From Ricinus communis (Eukaryota > Streptophyta > Magnoliopsida > Malpighiales > Euphorbiaceae), in assembly GCF_019578655.1 (NCBI RefSeq), contig NC_063264.1, positions 12,689,213-12,753,212 on the forward strand: a stretch of 64,000 nucleotides of DNA, read 5' to 3'. The position numbers and the translations under genes were made by a program. This document shows, in pieces, positions 45,462-57,554 of the stretch. Under the pieces are notes generated by a model. That model worked only from the letters and a program-made list of their open reading frames with translations. It was not told the origin of the DNA and made no database searches. Positions within the stretch are counted from its first letter, which is position 1. The number at the start of each line of letters is the position of its first letter.

Positions 45462-45860
45462 TATAATGACCCGGAACCAGATCACATGAGATATTATCCA
45501 CTTTGGCCCCAACTGGCCTCACGGTTTTGTCCCCTTGGCGAGTTTGAGAACTTCCCAAGACGTCCTCCATCCTAGAATTTCTCTGAACTAAACACGTTTA
45601 ACTTTGGAGTTCCTACAACTCTACAGCCAAACAACCAAAAGGTGCCTCATGTAATTAGTTCCAACTCTTTAAATATATGTTATCAACCATTCCCCACCCC
45701 ATTTCCATGTCCATTTTAATTCATTCATGTACCCCCGTACCTTAGAGTGCTGCCATCCTAGAAGCCTGCCAGAAGTAGCTCCGTGTCCAGGCATCTTATC
45801 TTTGCCCCGGCATCTACTTCCCGCCCTCGTTGGACCGCTTCTCTAGGCAAGACTGTCACA
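45462..45860 (+). mobile_element. Solo LTR, 399 bp, inside the minisatellite
   Basis: Unique sequence between GTTGT at 45457-45461 and GTTGT at 45861-45865, a perfect five-base duplication. It starts TATAATGACCCGGAACC and ends GACTGTCACA. The first two bases would be TG in an intact LTR, so a G-to-A change is likely. It has no coding sequence and no second copy in the window. GTTGT also occurs in the monomer, so the duplication alone is weak, but the block cleanly interrupts one monomer. The strand is assumed from the TGTAATGACCC-like start. Confidence 0.72.
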
Positions 45861-46689
45861 GTTGTTTTCTTCTATTGACAAAAATACACCTCTTTACATT
45901 GTTGGTTTCTCATATTAAAAAGTATAACCCTTTTATAGGATTGTTTTCTCATACTCAGAAATATACCCCTCTTACGGGATTGTTTTCTCATATTCACAAA
46001 TATACCCCTCTTGCGGGATTTTTTTCGTATATTGACAAATACACCAATTTTACGATGTTGTTCTATCTTACTCACAAATATATCCCTCTTACAAGGTTAT
46101 TTTCTCATATTTACAAATATACCCCTCTTACGGGGTTGATTTCTCATATTCACAAATATATCCCTTTTACGGTGTTGTTTTCAAATAAAATCCCTTTTAT
46201 ATGGTTGGTTAGTCATACTCAGAAATATACCTGACTTATGGGGTTATTTTCTTATGTTGACAAATATATCCTCTCACGAGATTTTTTTATCATATTAAAA
46301 AATATACCACTTTTACATGGTTGTGTTCTGATACTCACAAATATACCACGCTAACGGGGTTATTTCTGAATATTGACAAATATACCCCTCTTATGGGGTT
46401 GTTTTATCATATTCATAAATATATCCCTGTTATGGGGTTGTTTTCTAATATTAATAAAAATATCCCTTTAACGGGGTTGTTTTATCATATGAAGAAATAT
46501 ACTCCTTTTACGTGGTTGTTTTCTCACATTCATAAACATACCCCTTTTACAGTGTTGTTTGCTAATACACACAAATATACACCATTTACAGGGTTATTTT
46601 CTTATATTAACAAATATACCCCTCTAACGGAGTTGTTTTCGTATATTAAAAAATATACCTCTATTATAAGGCTAAATTTTCATACTCAC
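45861..46689 (+). repeat. 39-bp minisatellite, block C part 2
   Basis: About 21 monomers continuing the same array after the 399-bp insert. It is interrupted at CATACTCAC by the Athila-family solo LTR. Confidence 0.95.
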
Positions 46690-48079
46690 TGATGTGCGTA
46701 AAATACACACATCTAAGTGGGGTTTTTAAGATTGACTTTATGGACATTTGGATGTGAATTGGTCCCAACACTCACCCTAAACGTATGTTTATGTGCATTA
46801 GGTCTAAAAGAGGTCAAAGGATGATAAAGGAAAGAATTGGAGCATAATTGGACGTCAAAGCTGCCGAAACGAGCTAAGTATGCCCATGCAGAAGGTTAAC
46901 ACGGCCGTGTTATATTCAACACTGGCCGTGTTACCAATACAGCCGTGTTGGATGCGTCAAACATGAAAGAAAAAAAAGCTTTTAGGGAGCACGGCCACAG
47001 AGAGCAACACGGCCAGGGACACGGGGGTATTAATTAAAAGAACGAAGAGAGGAAAAGGGGAGGAGGCTAGGGTTAGAACGTCCCAAACCCTAATATTTCT
47101 CTCTCTAAGGGTTTTCTGAGCTGAAACCAAGAGAAAAGGAGACTTGGATCAAGGTTTCAATCGGATTCCTTTAAAGATTGAAGATTGGGCGAAGTTCGTT
47201 GATTGGTTTTCAAATCGAGTAAGAGGAATAAGGATCTATTCAAGATTGAGCAAGAGGAATTGGGGTTGTTTACTCTCATCCAAGGGTGTAATCGGGTTTT
47301 CTCTACCTTTACTCATTGTTGTAATTGAATTCTTGTGTATTTTGATAATGAATATGATTAGCTAGATGGATTAAATCCATTGGGATTTCTTTACTATGTT
47401 GGCTTGATATTATATTGTTGGATTGCTTGGGTTAATTTTGTATTCTTCCTGTTTTCAGTATTAATAAGATAATGCATTATTCATGAGACGTTGTGAATTG
47501 TGTGTTTAGATTGCTTTGTGTGATTGAGAAGTCCATTTGGCAATTGGAATTTTGAATAGCAAGAACTGGTTAATAATCGCTTAGAGATAAGGATAATTAA
47601 CTAGCCGGATTAAGAATTAACAAAGCTTAATAGAGGCGGATTAAAGCTTAATGCTAATTTAAGAATCAATCGTTAGGAAGAGATTCCAACTTTAGGTTAT
47701 TAGGTTTAGGAATTCGGTTATCTCGAGAGAGAAACCGAATTCGATTAAGAATTCGTCCACGGGTAGCATAATTAGACTCACCGATCCTTTATCTTTTGTT
47801 TGATTGCCAATTAGTTTAGATTCCCTTTGGGTTTGTCTTCTTGTCTTGATTATTTCATTTATCAATTACTCTTGCATCTTCCTTAGAACTTAGCTTGTAG
47901 CTATTAGTTAGTTTAGAAATTATTTATCGCTAATTTTAGGTTAATATAACAAAGAACAAAGGAGTAACTCTGGGCTTTCACTTTCCCGAGGAATATGACC
48001 TTGATACTCGCCATTAGTGCTAGACTGCATCGATAGGTACACTGCCTTAGATTGTAGCTAACACGAGTAGCACCCATCA
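46690..48079 (+). mobile_element. Athila-family solo LTR, 1390 bp, inside the minisatellite
   Basis: Starts TGATGTGCGTAAAATACACA and ends AGCACCCATCA. CTCAC precedes it (46685-46689) and CTCAT follows (48080-48084), a target duplication with one mismatch. Monomers in the same orientation lie on both sides. There is no primer site after it and no polypurine tract before it, so it is a solo LTR. It carries the palindrome TAACACGGCCGTGTTA (46897-46912) and a telo-box at 47085-47093. The open frame 47144-47365 is LTR sequence. Confidence 0.92.
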
Positions 48080-49806
48080 CTCATGGGATTCTTGGCTAAT
48101 TTGTCATACTCACAAATATACCTCACTCACGGGATTCTTTTCTCATATTTACAAATACACCCCTTTTATGGTGTTCTTTCCTCATAGTCACGAAGATACC
48201 CCACTTACGGAATTGTTTTCTTCTACTAACAAAAATACCTCTCTTATGGGGTTGTTTTCTCATATTAAAAAATATATCCCTTTTATAGTGTTGGTTTCTC
48301 ATACTCATAAATATACCCTTCTTATAGGTTGTTTTCTCATAATTATAAATATACCCTTCTTACGGGGTTGTTCAATCATACTCACAAATATACCCCTCTT
48401 ACGGGTTTATCTTTAATATTAACAAATATACCCCTGTTACGGGGTTGTTTTCTCATATTCACAAATATACCCTCTTACGCGGTTGATTTCTTATATTCAT
48501 AAATATATCCCTTTTTACAGTGTTGTTTAATCATCATGACAAATATACTCGACTTATGCGGTTGTTTTCTTATATTGACGAATATACCCCTCTCACGGAG
48601 TTGTCTTCTAATATGCAAGAATATACCCCTTTATAGGCTCGTTTTCTTCTACTTACAAACATACAACAAATATACCGGGTTGTTTTCTCATATTCACAAA
48701 TATACCTTTCTTATGGGGTTGTTTCACATATTAAAAAATATGCCACTATGACGCGGTGTTTCCTCATATTCACAAATATACCCCTCTTACAAGGTTGTTT
48801 TTGCATATTCATAAATATACCCCTATTACGGTATTGTTTTCGTATATTGATAACTATACCCCTTTTACAGGGCTGTTCTATCATACTAACTATATACCCC
48901 TCTTACAGGCTTGTTTCCTAATATTGACAAATATACCCCTCTTACAGGGTTGTTTTGTCATATTAAAAAATAAACTGCTGTTACTGGGCTATTTTCTCAT
49001 AGTCACAAATACACCCTCTTAGGAGGTTGATTTCTCATATTCATAAATGTATCCCTTTTATGGTGTTTTCTAATCATCCTCACAAATATACCCGACTTAC
49101 GGGGTTATTTTCTTATATTGATAAATATCCCCCTCTAACGGGGTTGTCTTATGATATTAAAGAATATATTCTTTTTTTAGGGTTGTTTTCTGATACTCAC
49201 AAATATATCACTCTTAAAGGGTTGTTTTCTCATATTCTCAAATATACCCCTCTTACGGGGTTGCTTTCTCATACTCACAAATCTACCCTTCTTACGGGGT
49301 TGTTTTCTCATATGAAAAAATATACCCCAATTACGGTAGTGTTTCCTCATGTTCACATATGCCCATCTTACAAGGTTGTTTTCTTATATTGACAAATACA
49401 CCTCTTTTATGAGGTTATTCTAGCGAACTCACAATATACCCCTCTTACGGGATTATTTTTTACTATTAACAAATATACCCCTTTTACAGGGTTCTTTTAT
49501 CATATTAAAATATATACCATAGTTATAGGGTTGTTTTCTCATATTCACAAATATACCCCTCTTACGTGGTTGATTTCTCATATATATAAATATATCGCTT
49601 TTACTGTGTTGTTTACTTATAATCACATATATACCTGACTTGCGAAGTTATTTTCTTATATTGACAAATATACCCCTCTTACAATGTTGTTTCTAATATT
49701 AAAAGATATACCCCTTTTACGCGGGTGTTTTCTCATACTCACAAATATATCCCTCTTACAGTGTTGTTTTCTCATATTAACAAATATACCCCTTTTATCG
49801 GGTTGT
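48080..49806 (+). repeat. 39-bp minisatellite, block C part 3, with 543-bp higher-order repeat
   Basis: About 44 monomers. The word GGTTGATTTC opens an ordered set of variant monomers at 48481, 49025 and 49568, so a cassette of about 543 bases (14 monomers) is present in nearly three copies. Within each copy the order is TTCATAAATATAT, an ATCATNNTNACAAATATAC monomer, a CGACTT or TGACTT monomer and a TTATATTGA monomer. The last copy is cut at the orientation switch near 49806. Confidence 0.92.
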
Positions 49807-52800
49807 CAATATAAGAAAACAATCCCATACGTGAGGTATATTTTTTAGTATGAGAAGATAATGCTGTAATAGGGGTATATTTATGAATATGAAAAATCAA
49901 CCCTAGAAGAATGGTACACTTGTGAATATGAGAAAAAAATTCCGTAAGAGGTGTGTATTTGTGAGTTTAAAAAAATAACTGCGTAAAAGAGGTATATTTT
50001 TTATTATAAGAAAACAATCCCGTAAGAGGGGTATACTTGTGAGTATGACAAAACACCCGCGTAAAAGGGGTATATTTTTTAATATTAGAAAATGATCCCG
50101 TAAGAGGGGCATATTTGTAAAAATTAGAGAACAACCCTGTGAGAGGGGTATATTTGTGAATATGAGAAAACAATCTTGTCAGAGCGGTATATTTATGAAT
50201 ATAAGGAAACAATATCGTAAATGGGATATATTTATGAATATAAGAAATCAACCCCGTAAGTATGGTATACTTATGAATGTAAAAAAATAACCAAATAATA
50301 AGAGTATATTTTTTAATATGAGAAAACAACTCTATAAGAGAGGTATATTTTTTAATATGAGAAAATAACCCCGTAAGAGGGGTATATTTATGAATATAAG
50401 AAAACAACCTCGTAAATTGGGTATATTTGTTAGTATGAGTAAACAACGCAGTAAAAGTGATATATTTATGAATATGAGAGGTATAGTTGTGAATATGAGA
50501 GAACAATCCCATAAAAGGGATAGATTTTTTAATATGAGAAGACAACCCCGTAAGAGTGGTATATTTGTCAATATAAGAAAACAACCGCCTTAGTCGGGTA
50601 GATTTTTTAGTATGAGTAAACAACCCCGTAAAAGGGATATATTTATGAATATGAGATATGAACCCCGTATTAGGGGTATATTTCTAAATATGAGAAAACA
50701 ACACCATAAAGTGGTATATTTCTTAATATGAGTAAAAAACCCTGTAAGAGGGGTATATTTGTGAGTATGAGAAAATAACCCCGTTATAGGGGTATATTTG
50801 TGAATATAATAGAATAACCCCGTAAAAGAAGTGTATTTGTCAATATAAGGAAACAACCCTGTAAGAGGGGTATATTTATGAATATGAGAAAACAACCCCG
50901 TACGAAGGGAATATTTATGAATGTGAGAAAACAACCCCCTAAGAGGACTATAGTTGTCAGTTTGAAAAGACAACCACATTAAAGGGGTATATTTTTTATT
51001 ATGAGAAAACAACCTGGTAAGAGGGATATATTTATCAATAAAAGAAAACAATCCCGTAAGTGGGGTATATTTGTGAATATGAGGAAATAAGACTGGAAAA
51101 AGGTTTTTTTTATAAATATGAGAAACTAACTCCGTAAGAGGGGTATATTTGTGTGCATGAGAAAACAACAGTGGAATATGGTTATATTTCTTAATATGAG
51201 AAAACATCTTAGTAAGAGGGGTATATTTGTCAATATTAGAAATACACCCATAAGAGCAGTATATTTGTGAGTATGATAAAATAACTCCAAAAGAGGGGTA
51301 TATTTGTCAATATTCAAAAACAACCCCGTAAAAAGAGTTTATTTATGAGTATTATCGAACAACCACATAAAAGGGGTGTATTTGTCAATATTAGAAAATA
51401 ACCCCGTAATAGGGGTATATTTATCAATATGAGAAAATAACCCTGTAAGTGGTATATTTGTGAGTTTGAGAGAACAAGGACATAAAAGGGGTATATTGTT
51501 TAATAAGAGAAACAACCTCACAAGAGTCGTATATTTATCAATATAAGAAAACAACCCGTTTGTGGGGTATATTTGTGAGTTTGAGAAAGCAACGCCGTAA
51601 AAGGGGTATATTAATGTATATGAGAAATCAACCCTGAAAGAGAGGTATTTTTGCTAATAATAGAAAATAACCCCATAAGAGGGGTATATTTATAAATATA
51701 AGAAAACAACCCCATAACAGGGGAGGATTTGTGAATATAAGAAAAAACCACGTAAGAGGCGTATATTTCAGAGTATGAGAAAACAACCACATAAAAGGGA
51801 TATATTTTTTAATATGAGAAAACAACCTCGTAAGAGGGAATTTGTCAATATAAGAAAACAACCACGTATGTGGGTTATATTTGTGAGTATAAGGAAACAA
51901 CAACGTAAAAGGGACATATCTATGAATATGAAAAATCAACCCCGTGTGAGGGATATATTTGTTAGTGTGAGAAAACAACCCTGTAAAATAGGTATATTCT
52001 TTTATATGAGAAAATAACCCCAAAAGCGAGGTATATTTGTAAATATTAGAAAACTACCATATAAGATGGTTATATCTGTGAGTATGATAGAACAATCCAT
52101 AAAAGGGGTGTATGTGTCAATATAAGAAAACAGCCCCATAAGAGGGTATATTTGTGAATATGAGAAAAAAATCCCAAAAGAGCGGTATATTTCTGAGTAT
52201 GAGAAAATAATATATAGAAGTGGTGTATTTGTCAATATAAGGAGACAACCCATTAGTACGGGTATATTTATGAATATAAGAAAATAACCTATAAGAGGAG
52301 TATATTTGTTAATATGAGAAAAGAACCGCGCAAGAAGGGTATATTTCTAAATATGAGAAAACAACTTCGTAAGAGGGGTATATTTGTGAATATAAGAAAA
52401 CAACCCCATTAGAGGAGTATATTTGTGAGTATTGGAAAATAACCCATAAGAGGAGTATATTTATTAAAATGAGAAAATAATCCCGTAAGAGGGGTATATT
52501 TTTCAATAGAAAAAAATAACCCGTAAGTCCAGTATATTTATGAGTATGAGTGAACAACGTTATCAAAGGGATATATTTATGAATATAAGGCAACAAGCCC
52601 GTAAGAGGGGTATGTTTTTGAATATGAAAGACCCTCATAAAAGGGATATATTTATGAATATGAGATATCAACCCATTGAGTGGTATATTTCTGAATATGA
52701 GAAAACAACACCATAAAAGAGATATATTTAAAATGAGAAAACAATCCTGTAAGAGGGGTATATTTTTTAATAGAAGAAAATAACCCCCTAAGTCCAGTAT

Positions 52801-52974
52801 ATTTGTGAGTATGAGTGAACAACGTTATCAAAGGGATATATTTATGAATATGAGGCAACAAGCCCATAAGAGGGGTATGTTTTTAAATATGAAAGACCCC
52901 TTTAAAAGGGATATATTTATGAATATGAGATATCAACCCGTATGAGGGGTATATTTCTGAATATGAGAAAGCAA
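49807..52974 (-). repeat. 39-bp minisatellite, block D (reversed)
   Basis: About 81 monomers in reverse orientation, starting from a head-to-head junction at TTATCGGGTTGT|CAATATAAG. The longest open frames of the window lie here on the minus strand (49967-50623 and 50590-51207). They consist only of FSHIHKYTPLTGL-type repeats. The last 530 bases contain two near-identical 265-base copies (GTCCAGTATATTT at 52527 and 52792). The block ends inside a truncated LTR at 52975. Confidence 0.95.
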
Positions 52975-53368
52975 CTTCTTTCTTTTAACTAACTCCCCCT
53001 GTAGCCGCCAACACGGCCGTGTTCCCAACACGGGCTAGTGTTGATGCCCATGTCAATCTCTGTGGGCGTGCTCCCTAAAACTTCTGTTCTTTGATGTTTG
53101 ATGCACCAACACAGCCGTGTTGGTGCACGTGTTGGGAACACGGCCAGTGTTGAATCCAACAAGGCCCTGTTCAGATTAAGGATGCGCAAACTCGACTTAT
53201 TTTGGCAACTTTGACATCTAATTCTTCCCTTTATCACTTTTTGACTTCTTTTCGACCTAAAGCACACAAACAAATGCATAGGGTGAGTGTTGGGACCAAT
53301 TCACATCCAAATGTACATAAATTCTGCCTTAAAATCCCTTTTTAGATGTGTGTATTCTACGCACATCA
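52975..53368 (-). repeat. Truncated Athila-family 3-prime LTR
   Basis: The first 394 bases of the LTR (from TGATGTGCGTAGAATACACA at 53368 down to 52975). It aligns with 59947-60277 of the 5-prime LTR, with an extra segment rich in CCGTGTTGG-type motifs (53100-53130). AACACGGCCGTGTT is at 53010-53023. The remaining roughly 1 kb is absent. Confidence 0.87.
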
Positions 53369-54766
53369 AATAACCCCACACTTAGCTTATTGCTTGTCCT
53401 CAAGCAATCAAAAGTAAAATAAGGAAAATAAACCACTAATGAACAACACTTAAACTGATAAACAAGCTAGAGAGCTCCTGCACATATCCTTAACAAGCGT
53501 GAGTCAAACAAAAAGAAACGAAGCAATCAATTCAAGTATCACAACCAAGATGCCAATAATTCGCACAATACTGTCTCAACAAAATTATTCAGAACCAACT
53601 CCTCACCAGATTCACTCTAAATCACTCAAAGTGTTTAAAGGGTAGTGTTTAATCGCTCAATGCATCAACTACTGCCTTACTTACTATATGCTTGCTCTTA
53701 AATCCTACTCCTACCACTTATGGAGAGTCAACAACCATGTCAAGAGGTCTTTATAATGGTTGTAATGGGGATTAGGTAGGGGTAGGTAAATTTGGTAAGA
53801 GTTGAACCTATGGTGTTCTGCAATGAAATACATGACATGCACACAAGTCACAATAATCACAAGGGGTAAACAATGGATAGTAGTCCAAGGTGGGAAATAG
53901 AAATCAAGTCAAAATGTTTAGCTCACTTACTTTCTTTCTTTTCATCACCTTTCCCTCTGATTATTCTTTTTATATATTTTTCTTCTTTCTTTTTTTTTCT
54001 TTTTTTTTTTCTGTTTTTTCATAAGGGAAAAACATTCACATAATAGAGTGAATTTCTTTTTGGATTGAAGTAAGCTGCTACAAGATTCCAAAGCTATTCC
54101 TAAGACAAAGATTCCCAATAAAAACAACTCATGTGCAAAATCATAACCCAAAGCAGAATAAAACTAAGTGGTAATGGAATATGATAAAAAAAATGGTGAA
54201 AGAAGGGGTTATCTATAGAATCAATAAATGAATGAAGGCTATTTGGCTAGAATGAAAAACCTAAGTGCCTCTATCATACCAAAGTGTTAAACTCTCCTTG
54301 TGGCCCTCATAAGCATTACCGAGCAAGTTCTAAAAGTAAAGACAGTAATTAGCACTCTCAACAAGAAATAAATACAAGCATATAAAGTGTATGCTTACAA
54401 TTTAGGCTCAATTTCTCACAACTGTGCTTTTGAGTAGGTTCCAAACAAAAATCATCAAAACAGAATTAGATAAACCAAAGCAACTTAGTACAAAACTCAA
54501 ATTAATTATCTTACATTATTCGGCAAAACTCAACATTATCGGTTTTACCCGATCACATGGACATAAACAGGATTTCAAAAGCAAGCCAACAGTAAGAGCA
54601 TAGAAACAAAGTGGAAAATTTTCAAAATTTTACAAAAAATTGCACAAAGAATAAACAAATAATTGAGACGGGATAAATATCACCCATCCCACACTTGAAG
54701 GACACACTGTCCCCAGTGTACAAAATATAAGAAATCAAAAAGGAAAAAGAACTAATACCGCCTTGA
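53369..54766 (-). other. Athila-type 3-prime non-coding region (minus)
   Basis: Same content as 32944-34394, and close to it in wording. It holds the G-rich tract (AATAACCCCACACTTAGC, 53368-53385) and the CAAGCAAT box. A long pyrimidine run with TTTTTTTTTTTTTCTG is at about 53978-54018. No coding sequence is supported. Confidence 0.75.
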
Positions 54767-56367
54767 CTATAGCTCCGGAGTGAAAAGAGGTGCATCGGCC
54801 AGGGTATATCGAGTATTTGGTGATGCATGGTGGAGGAGTGGTACGCTCTCTAAGGATCAAAAGTAGTGTCACATATAGGAGTTGGTGGATCAGCAGGAGC
54901 AGCGTCAATAGGAGGCTCGTCAGGCTGTTGTGTTGAAGGGTGCTCAGTCGAAGAGGGAGGGCCAGCTGGATCATCCGCTAGAGGTATGTCAAAATGGCTC
55001 TGCTCCGGAACCCGGCTCTGTGGACAGGCAGGTGTAAAGTCTGTAGCAAAAATATCATCAAACATGTCATTGGCCATAGAGGCCTCTAACCTACCTCCCT
55101 GCTCAATCAGGGCCTGAAGCATAGCCTTCTGCCTCTCAAACTGAGCCATCATCTAGCATTGAAACTCAGCCTGACGCTGTAAAAGGTCCTGCTGAAAAGC
55201 CTCTTGTCGAATGAACTGCTACTGCTGCTCCTCTGCCAACCTCTGCACCGTAAGTTGTAGCTCTCTAAACTCAATTGGAGAGACTCGTAAAATAGCTGAT
55301 GAAGAGCTAGAAGTAGCTGAAGTAGATGGTCTGGAGGAAGACTACGGAATATCAGAAGAAGGTGGGACATCCTGTGTACCATGGGCTCGTGGGGCAGGTC
55401 GCTCCTCTCTGAGTGCTACCAAGAGAGCATTCCTCAGTCTATACTCTGGTCCTAGCGGACCCTGCCTACGAGTCACCATCCCCATACTAACCAATTGGGG
55501 AAGTCCCAATGTCTCCATCACCCCCAGCTATGTCAAATATGGTATTGCCTCCTCTAAAACTCCTAAGCTCCTAGCCAGTCGAGTAATGTAAGTCCCAAAA
55601 TAGAAAAATACCTTATTTGAGTTGTTGCAGAAGGCACTAATCTGTCTGGCCAACAAATATCCTATGTCGACGGACTGGTGCTGATGCATGCTGTAAAGTA
55701 TAAACAGGTCCGGTTGGATAACTACACCACCGCTATCTCCCCTGCCAGTGATGGTCCTAGCCAGCAATGCATGCAGGTATCGTAGTCCCTCAGGCAAGTT
55801 AGATGCCTTGGACTGGCTGGCACTGTATCCCTCAGTGTCATCAGAAATCTCAGCCCACATCTGCGGATATGACACACTAGGCGTGTGTATATAGCGACTG
55901 TAAACCTCAACAGCTGCATCGTCATCAGTCCACAAACCCAAGTGTACCCCAAACTGCTGCACACTCATCGTGAAAGAAGCTGCTGCTGATGCGAAGCGAT
56001 CCCATCCGGTTGTTGGAGGTCCCGTGGCGGCTCTAGAAAGAAAGTCTTGCAAACTCCACGATCAACTCCCTATATGTTGGTTCAACTATCTCAAAGAAAT
56101 AAAATGGGGGCATCTCGAGATATCGGTGTTGCAAGTCAAGCGGTTCGATCTTGGCCAGTCTATCCTACGCCCCTTTCCCAAATTTTTGTGCCTCATTGAT
56201 TGATATCTCTGCTCAAAGGTGGGCTGCCCCCGGAAAAGTAGGAATCAATGGCTCTGCGGTGGTCTAATTTGGCCTGAACTAGTCGGTGCAGCGCCTAACG
56301 ATCGAGAGGAAGAGGAACCATCGGTCTGCCTCCTCTTGTAAACTCCTGATCCTCGTCTGGTGGACAT
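54767..56367 (-). pseudogene. Athila-type post-pol ORF, nearly full, broken
   Basis: Starts with an ATG at 56367 (MSTRRGSGVYKRRQTDGSSS) and stops at 54767-54769. In-frame stops and shifts lie near 56260, 56090 and 56000. Recognisable text includes AKIEPLDLQHRYLEMPPFYF and FEIVEPTYREL (about 56060-56160), SVQQFGVHLGLWTDDDAAVE, YPQMWAEISDDTEGYSASQS and LARTITGRGDSGGVVIQPDL. Then come FGTYITRLARSLGV, QKAMLQALIEQGGRLEAS in a helical Gln-rich part, and a Pro-rich tail. The family resembles the plant-transposon domain proteins encoded after pol in Athila-like elements. No signal peptide or membrane segment is evident, so calling it envelope-like is not supported. Function unknown. Confidence 0.83.
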
Positions 56368-57554
56368 GGTACCTGAAAAAGAAATTTTTAGTACTAAGGA
56401 TCAACGAAATTCTGGCAGCATAACGGCATAAAATGGACAAACTGAACGATTTAACTTGATAAAATTAAACCGCTCAATGTCCTGCAAAGAAAATTCAATC
56501 CACAATACTACCAACCAATTCGAACCAATTAAATTTTCAATTTATCCACATGGACTTTAACTTCACCATAATCCATCACAAGGCAAACCAACATGCTAAT
56601 ATAAAAAAAATGCAACAGAGTCGACTATATATGACAGAGCCTATTATTTAGTGGCCAACAATAATAATAAAGAGGAAAATAAAGAATTAATCACAATCAT
56701 GAATAATGGTAGAAAAGAAAAACGGAAAATATGAGCAAGTTAAGTATATAAACTAAATTAAAGAAAATAAAAGAAAATTAAGCACAAACATGAATGTAAA
56801 TGCATGCACCAAATAATAAAATAAGGAAATAAACTAAAAAAAATTGAAACACAAATTCGAACACAAAGAAAAAATAAATTCGAACTAATATCAAAATAAA
56901 ATAATGGAAAATGAAGTTGGAGGGTACTTACTTGACAAACGCAATATCCAAAGCCTTCGAGATGAGAAATAAGAAGTGAGAGAGTAAGAGAGGAGAGAAT
57001 TCCTAAAAGTAAAAGGAGAGCAAATTTTTTGGCTATTTCGAAATGAAGTGGTATATATAGGCAGTGTACAGAACATGCCCGTGTTGAACAACCGAGGCCG
57101 TGTTCATGAACACGGTCTGGATATTGGGCTGTGTTAAGCGAATTAAACGTGCTGACTTACCAACTTCTGAGAACATGCCCCTGTTTATGGAACACGGGGA
57201 CGTGTTGGGGACACGGTCGGGCATAAATGCCCGTGTGGCCTACTGTGAACGTGTTCATCTTAATTTGATTTTCTGCAATTAGAACACGGGCCGTGTTAAT
57301 GAACACGGTCTTGAACACGCCCGTGTTGATCTCCAGAAAATGCAACAGTTATGATTCTCAGCACTTTCTCACTCTTTCTCACCTGCACAACCAATAAGTC
57401 CTCAACTCATACACTCAACATAAATAAAACTTACCAAAAATAAACTGTAAAATATAATCAAACTAAGTTCACAATAAAGGGTAAATTATTAAAATTGAAA
57501 AATAGAATGTGGGGTGCCTCCCAAAAGTGCTTCTTTTTGATGTGATGAGTCTTC
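56368..57554 (-). other. Non-coding internal region with palindrome cluster
   Basis: Lies between the gag remnant and the post-pol ORF, where pol should be. The part 56400-56930 is AT-rich without signal. The part 57065-57335 holds at least ten CCGTGTT/AACACGG words, the same kind as in the LTRs. The part 57495-57530 carries the GGTGCCTCCCAAAAGTGCTT box (about 57513-57532), the reverse of the GAGGCA-type motif seen at 2720. No reverse transcriptase, RNase H or integrase motif is present. Confidence 0.6.

Noticed and set aside
49967..51207. Overlapping long open frames of 218 and 205 codons on the minus strand, looking like a repeat-protein gene
   Set aside because: They are tandem translations of the 39-bp monomer. 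Sister frames are equally open, frames drift at indels, and no promoter or unique domain is present.
54767..56367. Calling the post-pol ORF an envelope gene
   Set aside because: Its position after pol fits envelope-like ORFs of Athila elements, but I see no signal peptide, membrane span or fusion-type segment.
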